Shown piece after piece: positions 24,480-35,255 of a DNA stretch of 40,627 nucleotides. The notes beneath the pieces were generated by a model. The model made no database searches. It saw only the letters and a list, made by a program, of their open reading frames with translations, and was not told the DNA's origin. Both the position numbers and the translations under genes were made by a program. Source of the stretch: Smittium mucronatum (Eukaryota; Kickxellomycota; Harpellomycetes; Harpellales; Legeriomycetaceae); assembly GCA_001953115.1 (NCBI GenBank), contig LSSL01000358.1:1-40627 (forward strand). The letters are read 5' to 3'. The stretch's first letter is position 1. Every line of letters begins with the position of its first letter.

Positions 24480-25540
24480 TATTACTACAACTCTGAAACT
24501 GCAGGTTATTTCGAACTGAAAAATAATTTGAACTGATCAAAAGAGAATTCTGATTTCCCAAAATGAAAGAAGTAATAGAAAAAATACGTTTCCTTATTTT
24601 ACTTGCAACAGGTTAAAAAAAAACTCCATTAAAAATTCAGATTACAAATGCCCCTCCCAACAGCGGTCGTTCTGTGAAAGTCTGTATCATTGGGATTCAT
24701 ATTTAAGTATCCAAAATTTAAATGAAACACGATTGCAATTTTAGAGGTCGACATGTACATCTAAAATGTCACATTTCATACTGCTCCCTAAAATTTCCCC
24801 ATTTTAAAAAACCAACATGTATTCCTCGAAAATTTATTCAAAAATAACTAAATTCCAGAAATAATTATTAAGATAGAGGTAATCAATATAATTCATGGTT
24901 CTGGAAACTCTTGCTCCAAGTTCCGGGCGCTAAAATAAAACAAGCTCTAGTTACCATCCTGAAATCTATGGCAAAACAAAAAGCACTAATCAAATATCGG
25001 AAAAATACTTTCTCAGCTACATTAACTAACTGTAGAATAACCGGATTGATTTTCTACCTATGGCAGAATTCACTTATTCCAATTCTTCACATTCAGCGAC
25101 AAAAATATCCCCTTTCTTCGTACTAATTAAATTTAACCCTATTTTTTCTCTAAATAAATCGCTTTCGATTGAATTTTTTACAATGGAAGATAGCCTTCTC
25201 TTCATAGCTGACCTCAAACAAAAGTATCGAATAATTTGAGCAGAGCAATTGAGAACTTAAAAAAGTTTTCTGATAACCATAGAAATCCAGCAAATAAACT
25301 ACAAGGCTAACAACTTGGTTTATTTATACTTTAAAAAAAATTCTACCTCAAGACCATCAAAGAATCTCGACTACTGGTTCCCTGGGGCTTTTAGGATTCT
25401 TAACCAGAACGACCCCGCCTTATATAAAATTGACATCCTCGCTTCTAAGAAAATCTACACAAAATTCCACTTCTATCTTATATAATGCTATAATCCTAAT
25501 GAAATTGGCTCTCACATTATCTTCCGCCGCTTCCAATTTA
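24480..25540 (+). pseudogene. pol: Chromovirus integrase relic
   Basis: Integrase inserts the element cDNA into chromosomes. The best-preserved part is at 24950-25130: YHPEIYGKTKSTNQ, then LPMAEFTYSNSSHSATKISP. These match the A-Y-H-P-Q-T-D-G-Q-T-E-R-x-N and L-P-L-A-E-F-A-Y-N-N-S signatures of gypsy integrases. The Glu of T-E-R-x-N, the last member of the D,D-35-E triad, is AAA (Lys) at 24979-24981, consistent with a G-to-A change. Near 24650-24710 are traces of the core's first part. At 25385-25495 the GPF-like C-terminal module reads AFRILNQNDPALYKIDILAS followed by KKIYTKFHFYLI. Stops and frame changes throughout. Confidence 0.7.
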
Positions 25541-25740
25541 GATGATCAGTCATCAAGAATTTAAATTATCTGAAATACTCAATTCAAAACTACAGCATGG
25601 AAAATTACTTTATCTCTTGGACTGGGAATAATACACTCCTTTTGACAGATTCTTGGAACCTGTAGATAACCTGGACTGCTACAATTTCATATTTGGGTCC
25701 CACCACCGGAACCTCCTTAAACCGCGAATAAAACTAAGGA
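25541..25740 (+). pseudogene. C-terminal chromodomain relic
   Basis: Directly after the GPF module, the + strand reads EFKLSEILNSKLQHGKLLYL, then LDWE, a stop, YTPFDRFLEPVDNLD, and further on HHRNLLKPR. This matches the chromodomain pattern E-x-E-V-E-x-I-L-x-S-x-x-x-x-G-K-L-x-Y-L-V-x-W-x-G-Y followed by T-W-E-P-x-x-N-L. In chromoviruses this domain binds modified histones and steers integration to heterochromatin, which fits an A+T-rich, gene-poor location. The second aromatic (Trp) is kept, and the W of W-E-P is Leu. One stop codon breaks the domain. The domain fixes the lineage as chromovirus. Confidence 0.7.
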
Positions 25741-25825
25741 TTTTTTACATCAACACATATACAGTGACAAAATTAATCTCTTGGCCCCCACTATAGTGGG
25801 CTCCACTAAAAAAGCGAAGCGATTT

Positions 25826-25837
25826 GGAAGGGAGGGG
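25826..25837 (+). other. Polypurine tract
   Basis: GGAAGGGAGGGG lies just before the inferred 3' LTR, where the plus-strand primer of an LTR retrotransposon is expected. The next bases, TGG, give a TG-type LTR start at 25838. Confidence 0.55.
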
Positions 25838-26185
25838 TGGTAGGGAGGCACAAAAATATGGAAAATATTTCAGATTTACAAACCCCCGAAATTCATATAA
25901 ATACATCCCTGAACCATTAGAAACTTCTATTCATAGTCTAAAAAATTCAAGTTTTTCTGGCCGGAACTTTCTCTTAAGAAATAGTAACGAAATGAGCCAA
26001 AAATTATTGGTTTATCGCATTTCATTTTTAAAAATTCATAATATAATTTATTTTCTATTTAATTTTAGCCATTAATATACAGCTTGAATTCACATTTTTT
26101 GGAATGCGAAATTTTCAATTAGTTTGATCATTCTTATTCTTGAAATGAATTCCTAAAATTATCACCGTATTCTGAACCTTTAAAA
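25838..26185 (+). repeat. 3' LTR of the chromovirus (approximate end)
   Basis: It starts after the polypurine tract and matches the 5' LTR most clearly at 26060-26180. The two copies differ at many positions, so by the usual logic of LTR divergence the insertion is old. The + strand open frame at 25824-26075 lies mostly within it and is not a gene. Confidence 0.55.
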
Positions 26186-28100
26186 TTAGATAGAAAAAAA
26201 TAACATTAAATTAATTTAGAAAATTAATTTATATTTTCTTTAAACACGAAACAAGAGTTTTGGAATAATAAAAAATTTTATGTGAACATTGGTTTGAAAT
26301 GTAACTTTTGTCTTTGATAAAGAGTGATAACAAATGAAAATCAATAAATTAAAAAAATAAATAATCGTATATGAAATATAAAATAAACCAATAATACTTG
26401 TTTTAAATTTACTTGTAAATATCAAATCTCCATTAATTTTTCGTAGGAATCGCGGAAAACTGACAATAAATATTAAATAACTTTTAAAACTATTTATTTT
26501 TGGTTTAGATAAGATAAAAAATCGGTTTATTACGAATTTACACTAATTTATATGGTTATAAAATGAATAGAAATTTATCAACAGAATTAGAATATAAACT
26601 GTGCAAATATCCTGCTAAAAGCAACTAATTTTAAAGAAATCAATATTTATTCTATCTTAAACATTTTAAATTATGAATAACTAGGATGAAATAGGTTAAT
26701 AATATATTTAAATTACTCTAAATTTCGTACAAAATCAGTAATAATAAGGTCTAAAGAAGAGGAAACAAAGAAAAAGGGGGTAAAAAATAAAGATAAAGTC
26801 AATAAAAAAGACTATGAAAGTAATAAATTCCCAATTTTCTCAAATATAATTGTTTATTAATATTTTATAAAAAGTAATTTTTTGATATCGAAATAAAATC
26901 CACTTTTAATTCGTTTTTTTCGGTGTTATTTTACCACTTATTCTATATTTCGATTGCTTTTCTTAAAAAGTTCCTGTTATAACTATTTTTCTAAAATTAT
27001 AAGAATTAAAATTATAAAAAATTAATCGAAAATAACTGTATTTTTTTAATAACAAATGACCAATATCTATTCCAGAAGTTTATATTAAGTGATAATTGAG
27101 ATTTAAATTTAAAACTCGAGAAAATCATAATATTGATGTTTATACTGTATTAAGAAATAAATAAAAAGACATATAAATATAGATTAAATGATTTAAAATA
27201 GGTAATCTTTATATATTTATTTAAAATTTACAAATAAACTATAAATAGTTATGATTTAATTTTAAATTTTTTTATAATTTTAAAAATTATTTAATTATTT
27301 TTTTGAAATTATTTAGTTAGTCTATTGTAAATTTTTATTAATATATAAGAAATCTAAAAGAATTATTCAGCTTTTAACAGAAAATTATACAGAATTATTA
27401 ACCCTTATATATTTTTTACTCATCAAAAAAGAAAAAATATTGCAACTAGCTTACCTACACTTAAATTTATAAGAATTATCACAGAATCAAAATCATTTTT
27501 AAAAAATTAAATATACAGTTAAAATTTGAAAATTAATTATTTAAACTAATTATTAAACAATTTTTTTAATTTGATCTTTATGTTTTATTTATATAAGATT
27601 TAATATTTCATTACAATAAATATTTAAAAATCTCTTTCGGCTATTTACAAAATTGAATTTTGAATTTTGAATTACATTAAATTTTTTTATTTTTTTATAG
27701 GATTAAAATAATTATTTTAAAATAAAGATTATTATGCCCATTCAAAGCATATTTAAATTGGATTAAAATAAAATTATTATTCAAAATTATTCAAAATTTA
27801 TTTATCAATTAAATTCTTATTATGTCCAGTCTTGGTGAGTAAAATATCATCTCTATATTTTTTCCGCAATGTTTATTACAGTTGCTGTCAAATTTGAAAA
27901 ATAATTAATCTATTTTTCTATTTATACTATTATAAAAAATCATTAATAAAGTTAAAAAAGACTAGTATTTACGATTATATATTTAAATTTGGAATTTTTA
28001 TAATATCAAATTTGCCTTTTTACCTAAGATAAAAGATATAAAAGGATAAAAATATTTTCCAGAGAAAATTCAAAAATTTTAATCGAGTTAAATATTAGAT
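26186..28100. other. A+T-rich gene desert
   Basis: Very A+T-rich, stops dense in all frames. A purine-rich patch at about 26740-26800 is the only visible irregularity. No gene, RNA or repeat is supported. Confidence 0.7.
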
Positions 28101-28117
28101 TATTTTTAGAGAAAATT

Positions 28118-28185
28118 GCAAAAATAATCAATATTTTTAAATTTTTAGCAAAAATAGTTAATATTTTTAAAAATTGCAAAAAATA
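28118..28185. repeat. Short imperfect tandem repeat, about 2.3 copies of 28-30 bp
   Basis: The unit GCAAAAATARTYAATATTTT recurs at 28118 and 28148, with a third partial copy at 28176 (spacings 30 and 28). The open minus-strand frame at 28024-28230 is a by-product of the repeat. Confidence 0.5.
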
Positions 28186-28259
28186 ATAAAAACAAAACAG
28201 CATATTTTGATAGGTAGAGAATAGAAACATTTATTCGTATTATTAGAAAGAAAACCATT

Positions 28260-28900
28260 AATTAGCCAAAAAATATTTCGGTTGATAAACCGACTCTGTT
28301 TTTATTGGCTTGCTACCAATTTTAACAAAAGAGCGCCATGTTTTATCTTTGCATGTTCTATGGACTATTTTAGTGTAATTTTCGAAGCACACTAAACTAT
28401 AATTTCTCAAATCATTGTGACATTTTTTTTTGAATTTAATAAAGACAACAAACAGCTATTCTGGACAGAATTTACAGATTAAAAACACATCTAAATAGGA
28501 TGAACGAGCCATTTAATAAATTTTATTACATTTTTTGGTTCAAAAGTTCGAGGTTCGACATTCGGGTAGATCTTGAAATCTAAATTCTTTTATAGATAAG
28601 CTATTTCAATTAATAACACATTTCGGGATGATTTTATTCTTAATAATCCTTAAAGTAGGTTAAAATCTAAATATCGATAGTCTTAACTAACCTTTTTTAT
28701 AGACATTGAGCTTAATCGATCAATGAAAGTAACCTGAGTTATCCAGCATACTTGAAGCAACTCTGACAGGTGTTTCTCAATAGTTGTACTGATACCATTT
28801 CCGATCTTTCACAGTTGGTAAACTGAAGGCTAAACTTGTATAGTAAGGATAAAATTCATTTATATGAGACATTTTTTTTTATATATTTTTAGTATAGTCT
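28260..28900 (+). pseudogene. Faint coding relic, unknown
   Basis: This stretch has visibly more G+C than its flanks. Two + strand readings look coding despite stops. Near 28270-28430 is PTLFLLACYQF, then MFYLCMFYGLF and CNFRSTLNYNFSNHCDIFF. Near 28730-28900 is SNLSYPAYLKQL, then QVFLNSCTDTISDLSQLVN and RLNLYSKDKIHLYET, with a stop between each. The readings are short, the gaps uncertain, and I recognise no family. It may be a piece of the same kind of gene that is interrupted by the DIRS element, but I see no direct similarity. Confidence 0.22.
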
Positions 28901-31900
28901 TTAAACACTCTATCTTAAAATGTAAATTTGTTGTATGAAGTAAAACTATTTAATCTATGATAGGGTCAAAAAATTAACTTAGACCGATATTACATCTTTA
29001 TCAATACTTTTTATAAAAAATACTAAATTTTGATTTATTAAAGATAAAGCTTTAAATTATATATATTAAGGCACCATTTCATAGTTTTTGATTCGGCGAT
29101 CAACCGTGAAGTTTTCTTATTATCTTTATCAAATCTAAAGGGTTGCTATTTTTTAAAATTAGTTTAAAAAAATAAAGATAAAATTTTAAATTTTTGGATG
29201 TAGAGTGTAGCTATATGTTTCTAGAAGGATTATAGTTATTTTTTAAAAATTTACAGTAAACCTTAATATCCCATTTAACACATAAATACACATAATACTG
29301 TATATTTCCCAGAATTTTGACTTGTAATACTATGTTTAGAATCCAAATATTTTTATGGATTTATAGTAAAAAAGTAAATTTTTTTAGAAGAGGGTGATTT
29401 TAATTCATAACTGCTATATTTATGATTATTAAACCCAATAAAAAAAACAAAAACCGAAAATAATTGTGAAAATTATAGATAAAATATACTGATTAAAAAA
29501 GACGCAAACACCATAACCATATCCTTATTATTATAAATATGAAATTTATACGATTATTAGTTAATGCTGACCTATTTTTAAGAAAAGCCACCCAGGTTTA
29601 ATTGTGTAAAAAGATATAAATATGTTTTTATTCTTATTTGAAAATCCTTAAATCACAATTGGATTTGGAAAAGGTTTTTTTCTTTGTCTTTTTAAAAGCC
29701 CACACAATGTATATCTGAATTAAAATACACACTCAAATCATACTTCAAAAATCTTCATTTTTTAATTTTTACCATCTAATAATAATCCTAATTTTATTTA
29801 TAGCAAGTTTTTTATAAATAGCAAATAAGATATTAATTCTGAAGAATAGTTATGATTTCTATAAAGCTTTAATAACATAAGGCTCATTACTATCCGAAAA
29901 GTTTATGTATGTGAAATTTAGATGAAAAACTTATTTAAATATATCAAAAAAATAAAATAAAGTTTAGAAAACGCAGAAGAAATTGACTAAGTTTAAAATT
30001 TTGACCAGTATAATAGAAAATTGCGCTATTTTGTTAAAATTTGTAGCAAACAAATAAAAATAGATGTAGTTAATTAACCGATTTATTTTTTGGCCAATGC
30101 ATTATTTTCTTTTTAATATTACGAATAAATATTTCTATTCGCTAGTAGCAAATTACTCTTTTTTATTTTGAATATTTCTGCAATTATTTCAAATATTGAC
30201 TATTTTTGCAAAAAGCTTCAAAACTTTGTTTGTTTTTGAAACCTGCTCTTATTTTTAGTTGATTAATGAGAATTGCAATAAATAAATATAAAAAATCCAT
30301 CAAAATACAAAAAAAAATAATTCTTAAATAAAATAAATTAAATAGTAATAAAAACATAATTTATTCGTTTTTTTTATGAATTATATTTCAATCTAAGTAA
30401 AATTAATCAATTAAAATAATAATGAAAATAGTTGAAATTTAAAATTTTATCCTTAAAATTTATATTTTAATTTTATTTATACCACAAAAAAAATCTGTGT
30501 TAAATTATGGTATTTTTTTTGACATTAAAAAATAAAAATGGTTATGAAAATTGAGCACAGTAAAAATTATTTTTATAATATTTAAATTTTTAGTGAAAAA
30601 TATGTATTGAAAAAAACATAAATCAGAAATTATATATAATTTAGTTAGATTATAGAGTAAATGAAATGAAATTTTCAAATTTCAAAAATCAAATGAGAAC
30701 TTTACCAAAAATATTTATTTTAAAAATTTTAATATTTTTTTGCAAAAAAAAACTTTGATAAAAAAGATAAATTCTATGCGTGAATTTGAATTAAGAATAA
30801 AAAGTATATTAATCAAAATTTTGGAAGTCTTAAAAACAAGAGATGGTTTAAAATATTTATTAAAAAAAATGATTCAAAAACTCAAAGTTATAATTAGTAG
30901 AAAAATTTTTATTATAATTTCTAATTATTAATTATTAATTTTTTTCACCAAATTTTAAAATAAAATTTAATTAAAATTTTAATTTTAAAAATCTCTGCGA
31001 ACAAATCCAACGCTTTTGAACGAAAAAATTATATTTTTAAAAAGTTGGTATTTTTTCATCTATAAAATTCATATAATTTTTTTGAAGTTTAAATCACTTT
31101 ATATTAAAGAATCTATTGTTTATATATATATATTTATTTATTTATTTTCAGCATAAATATGAGTTACTTTTAATCATATATAATAACACAGGCATTAATT
31201 TTAAAAATAAATGTAATATTTAAACTTTTAAATCGATTTTATAACGTATATAACTATCTATAAAAAAAAAATTAGAAATAAAAATAATTTTTTTTTTAAT
31301 ATTATTAATTTTAAAGCTCTAATGGATGTTTTTAATATTTCAAGATCATTTTAATTAGAATCAAGAAATAAAAATTCTACTAATATATATTTTTAATTCT
31401 TTGAAATCTATAATTTTAAAATAGCTTAAGTTTATTAATAAAAAATGGTCTTTTTTTACAAAAATTTTGCAAAATTACTCAATGTTTAAACTTATTGCAA
31501 AAAAAATCAAAAAAATCTATAGAATCGCATAAAAAAATTGGAACGATTTTAAAAAAAAAATCTAGTAAATATAATTGATTATCCATATTATTTTTAAGAA
31601 AATTGGATTATTTTAGTTATGGGTTATATAGTGTCAAGTTAAAATTTAATTAAAAATTTAGAACCATTTAAAAAATTAGTAGGCTATCTTTGAAAGCGTA
31701 AACTTAACTAAAAATACCTACTATCTTCAATAATTAGAAATATTGTGCAAAAATTTCACAAATCTATTGTGAAATTTAGACTTTTAATTGATTCATCTAA
31801 ATTTTTATTGAAAAAATATTGAAGTATTATTGGATATTAGTTTTTTTTTTTATTATTGATTAGGTTTCGATAATAGTTTTATTATACCTAATTCTTTGTT

Positions 31901-33200
31901 AGTAAAAAAAAGTATGTTCTTGAAAGAATCATCCATTTATAGCCGTTTTTTTAACTTGAAACATCACATTCTGATTAAAATAAAAATTAAAAGTTCTTAA
32001 AATTTTTGTTGATAATAAATTAAGTTAAACCGGATTTAATTTTTAAATTAATATTATTATTTTACTATATAATTAGATCGATTTATTTTTTTTACTTTTA
32101 AAATAAGTATTATTTTTTAATACTTTTGCTTTTTTGCCCATTTTTAACGTTAGATTTATTATTAAAACAGTTTTTCTAAATTTTTGATCAAATATCAATT
32201 AAAAATTATCCTATTAAAAAATGGAAAACTACACTTAAAAAATTAAAAAATATCTAAAAAAATTTTTTGTTTAAAAATATATGTTTTTCAAGTATGAATT
32301 GGGTTTATTTTTCAAGAATTTAAAATAAATACAATAAACTGTATTTGCAAAACAATTTTGTAATAAACTATAGATTGATTTAAAATTAATATAAAAACAT
32401 ATTATTATATTTATATTTCTATATAATCCAATTTAATTAATCTAATTTATTATAATCCACAAAATAAAGAGAAATTAGCACAATTTTTTATAGTAGTTAA
32501 ATGTCATAAAAATATCAAAAAATTATTTTTTCTATATGATTTGTTAAATAATATGGATTTTTACTCGATAGTTAGATATCCTGTTGATAATTTTTACATT
32601 AAAAAATGTAAAAGATTTATAAATTAATCTTGTTTTATTTACTATTGATTATCGAAAAAATAATAATTTGTTAGTGCTTAGGAACCTTTGATAAAAAAAA
32701 TCTAAAATTGGAGGTGTTATCCATTTAAATTAGTTAAAAAATTGTTTCTGCATCATTTATTTAATATCTTATAATCAATTTTTTTTGTTAAAAATAATTA
32801 ATAGAATATAATTTATTTTCAATCTTCCCATAAAAATTTATCTAAATATAATTTTTAACAGAAATCATGTTTGACAGTTACTTCTCGAGAGAAAAATGAA
32901 CATGAATCCATCAATAAATATAAATTCATTTTGTAAAATTAATCAATCTATAAAAAAATATTGATTAATATTATTCGAGGAATGAAAAAATGTTATTTTT
33001 ACTTTATTATTAGGTCATAATAAGAGAAAATTACAAGTAATAAAATCTAGTAAAGAATGAAATATTTAATTTTTTCATGACATTTTGATAATTACATATT
33101 AATTTTCTTACATCACCTTTATAAAGGTTGCTTTTGGGTGGTTGGAGCCTAATATTTCTTCATACCTTTTATAATATTAGTTAATAATCGCTTTTTTCTA
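28901..33200. other. A+T-rich gene desert
   Basis: Mostly very A+T-rich with dense stops. There is a TATATATATATA run followed by TTTATTTATTTATTT at about 31120-31145. The Lys/Ile-rich + strand frame 30740-30931 is judged fortuitous. Nothing else is supported. Confidence 0.65.
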
Positions 33201-33217
33201 GATTAAATTTAAATTAG

Positions 33218-34253
33218 TCATAAGAATGATACATATTGCGATACACCAAAGTAGCAACAACGCTGTAATTTTACTTTTATAATTATTGGAAGGTAAAAAT
33301 ACAAATCAATCACTAAACAAGTTTACCATGAATAATGGGATATTGTTATATCTGGTGATTTTTCTGCTTCTGATTCTAATGTGTGCCTACAGTTTTCCTC
33401 TTAATTGTAAACACTAAAGTAGGTCTAGGAACTTATCCTGGTAGCATCTATATAAATCTGGCAATATTGTTTACTGATAAAGAATTGAGGAAGTCATTTA
33501 CATGATATATTAGCCTTTTAAATATAATAGGGTTATTTTTTTTGTGGCTGAGAGTCACATGTTACATTTTAAATTAAATATTAGGCATTTTCGTTATACA
33601 CTTCATGTGTCATCATTAAATATATAATATCATCTGAATTTTCTATTATCTGAAATTGACAAAGGATTATCCGAGCCTTTATTCTTTTCTTGGGAGCTAC
33701 AATTAATATTTATATGAGGTACCAGTTAGCTGTGTTTTTTTATCATCTATTTGACGAAATCTACCTAACAAAAATCCAATTAAGACTTAAGCTTAAAAAG
33801 TTTTATTTTCAAGTTTTTTTCAGAAAGAACATCCGATTTTCTTCATTCTTCAAAAAATTTTCGCATCTTGTTATGTCTATCCTTGGATTTGTGAATTATT
33901 CAATGGGCCTTTCATCAAAAATCTTGAGAAATTATAAAATATTGTACTTTGTAGTATTTCAAAATATTTATAAAATAGTCATAGTGTATCAGACTTTTAT
34001 GAACGAATAATTGTTACTTTGCTCTCTTCAGTTTTTGAAATTTTACCTAAACAATTAAAAATATGAATTGATGATATGAGTGAGTCAACTCTCTTTGATT
34101 TTCTCACTCTATCATTTTTTGGTGTGTAGAGTTATACATTAATATAATTCTAATCACAAAATTTTTCGATTTTATGAATCATCAGCATAATATCTGGCTC
34201 CCTCTTCTTTAAAAGAGAATCTCTGATCCTTAATCTATCAAGAAAATTTTTTA
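33218..34253 (-). pseudogene. Coding relic left of the DIRS insertion, unknown family
   Basis: G+C rises here, and the minus strand gives several readings with far fewer stops than the desert. Next to the DIRS end: KDQRFSFKEEGARYYADDS (about 34170-34235). Around 33640-33690: SSQEKNKGSDNPLSISDNRK. In one frame over about 240 bp (33218-33460): RCYQDKFLDLL, CLQLRGKL, AHIRIRSRKITRYNNIPLFM and SNNYKSKITALLLLWCIAIC, with three stops. The + strand frame of 106 codons at 33690-34010 starts at a TTG and is probably a shadow. Frames differ between the pieces, so introns or indels intervene. By position and strand it could be the 3' part of the relic at 38785-39780. No known domain is recognised. Confidence 0.35.
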
Positions 34254-34262
34254 ATATACTTC

Positions 34263-34391
34263 AGGGGGTGGTCATATTAAGTATTACCATCTTTTATCGG
34301 ATAACAAAATCCAACTTTTAAAATCCAATAAAAATCTAATACGTAAATGAAATGTGTATATAAAATTTTTTATGCTATAATACTGAAAGTA
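34263..34391 (+). repeat. Left inverted terminal repeat of DIRS
   Basis: The 129 bp from AGGGGGTGGTCATATTA to TACTGAAAGTA are complementary to 38448-38576 with about a dozen differences by eye. It starts about 8 bp inside the inferred left end (TATACTTC). Confidence 0.85.
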
Positions 34392-35253
34392 CGGTATTAC
34401 TGTATCTTTATTATATTTTCTTTTTCAAAGTTACTCTAACAGCTTAAAATATTTCTCTTTTATAAATTCTTATTTAAAAAAGATTTTTCAAAAAAAAAAA
34501 ATAACAATTTCTGAAGACACGAATACCAAGTTGAACAAATTTACCGCTCTGTTACGCCAGTTAATGCGCAAAAGGGAGCCTCAGTTCAACGAAGAGGACC
34601 CCTTTGTGACTTCTAGAATTACCTTCAGCAAACTTTCCGTATACACGGAACTCTCTGAGACATTGCCGTCCATCGAGGAGAACTTTTCTCGAACGCCTCT
34701 ATCCGAAGACGACCACAAAGCTGCACTTTATAGCTGCCCCAAAACTAGTCCAATGAGCTACGTTTCACCACCGCTAAACGACTCAGCCTTATTTGCGGTG
34801 AAGAAATTGGACACGAAGCTATACGCGATTTAGACCATGTTAGCCCAGGACACGAGACCCATTGACTACTAAGTCCATCTGAAGATATAGGAAAATCCAG
34901 AAATTATTGTGGCGGAAGACCCTGATATTGTATTTTCCAACACTATGCGATTTCTTCTGTCTGACATTGCCACCACTGTGACACATAACAGACTAGACAA
35001 CCTTCATATAGTTATGGAGCTTCCCGGCCGAGTAAAACAGATATTTGAGACGGAAATCAAGCCGCTCATGGACCAGAACGCTTTCTATGCACTTCTAGCA
35101 AGCAAGAAGACAAAGGCGCTAATGAGTCTGGCTCAGCCCTTTCGTAAGCGCCAGCAAGTTGCAGTCTCTTACGAGGCTTCCGGCAGCAACGTCGTTACGG
35201 AGCAAACCACCGCAGCTGCCACAACTCCAGACCAAGCAGTCGCTCCCAAATAA
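34387..35253 (+). pseudogene. gag: DIRS Gag-like protein, three in-frame stops
   Basis: A single frame runs from 34387 to a TAA at 35251-35253. The coding-like part begins at about 34501 (ISEDTNTKLNKFTALLRQ) and no ATG is present near it, so the start has been lost or is non-canonical. Internal stops are TAG 34831, TAA 34870 and TAG 34888; each is one C-to-T change from a Gln codon. Conserved-looking strings are SDIATTVTHNRLDNLHIVME and LPGRVKQIFETEIKPLMD, typical of fungal-type DIRS Gag as I know it. The tail is Ala/Thr/Gln-rich. Full length would be about 250 residues. After the stop the same frame continues straight into the first RT block (VGGRL), so the two genes adjoin closely. Confidence 0.7.
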
Positions 35254-35255
35254 AT

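Larger units (their letters stand above)
19765..26185 (+). mobile_element. Decayed Ty3/gypsy chromovirus (LTR retrotransposon)
   Basis: Related sequences at both ends (about 19765-20175 and 25838-26185) flank, in order, a Gag zinc knuckle, an aspartic protease motif, reverse transcriptase, RNase H, integrase with the YHP...LP-AEF-Y signature, a GPF-like module and a C-terminal chromodomain. This order is that of chromoviruses, a Ty3/gypsy lineage common in fungi and plants. Every domain is full of stops and frame changes, and catalytic residues are missing, so the copy is dead. An unrelated 831-bp insertion splits RT. The internal part has more G+C than its flanks but less than the DIRS element, which suits an intermediate or greater age. 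Target-site duplications could not be defined. Confidence 0.8.

Noticed and set aside
25787..25800. 14-bp palindrome CCCACTATAGTGGG just before the 3' LTR
   Set aside because: Short, single, and within the degenerate 3' end of the chromovirus coding region. No further structure supports a function.
28540..28580. tRNA-like T-loop string GAGGTTCGACATTCGG
   Set aside because: No matching A box, anticodon arm or acceptor stem pairing was found at the right distances on either strand.
30740..30931. 63-codon Lys/Ile-rich frame
   Set aside because: The TTG start, the composition expected of A-rich DNA and the length expected by chance give no support for a gene.
33690..34010. 106-codon + strand frame
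   Set aside because: It starts at a TTG, is rich in Phe, Tyr, Ile and Lys, and overlaps better-looking minus-strand readings. Kept only as a probable shadow of the relic.
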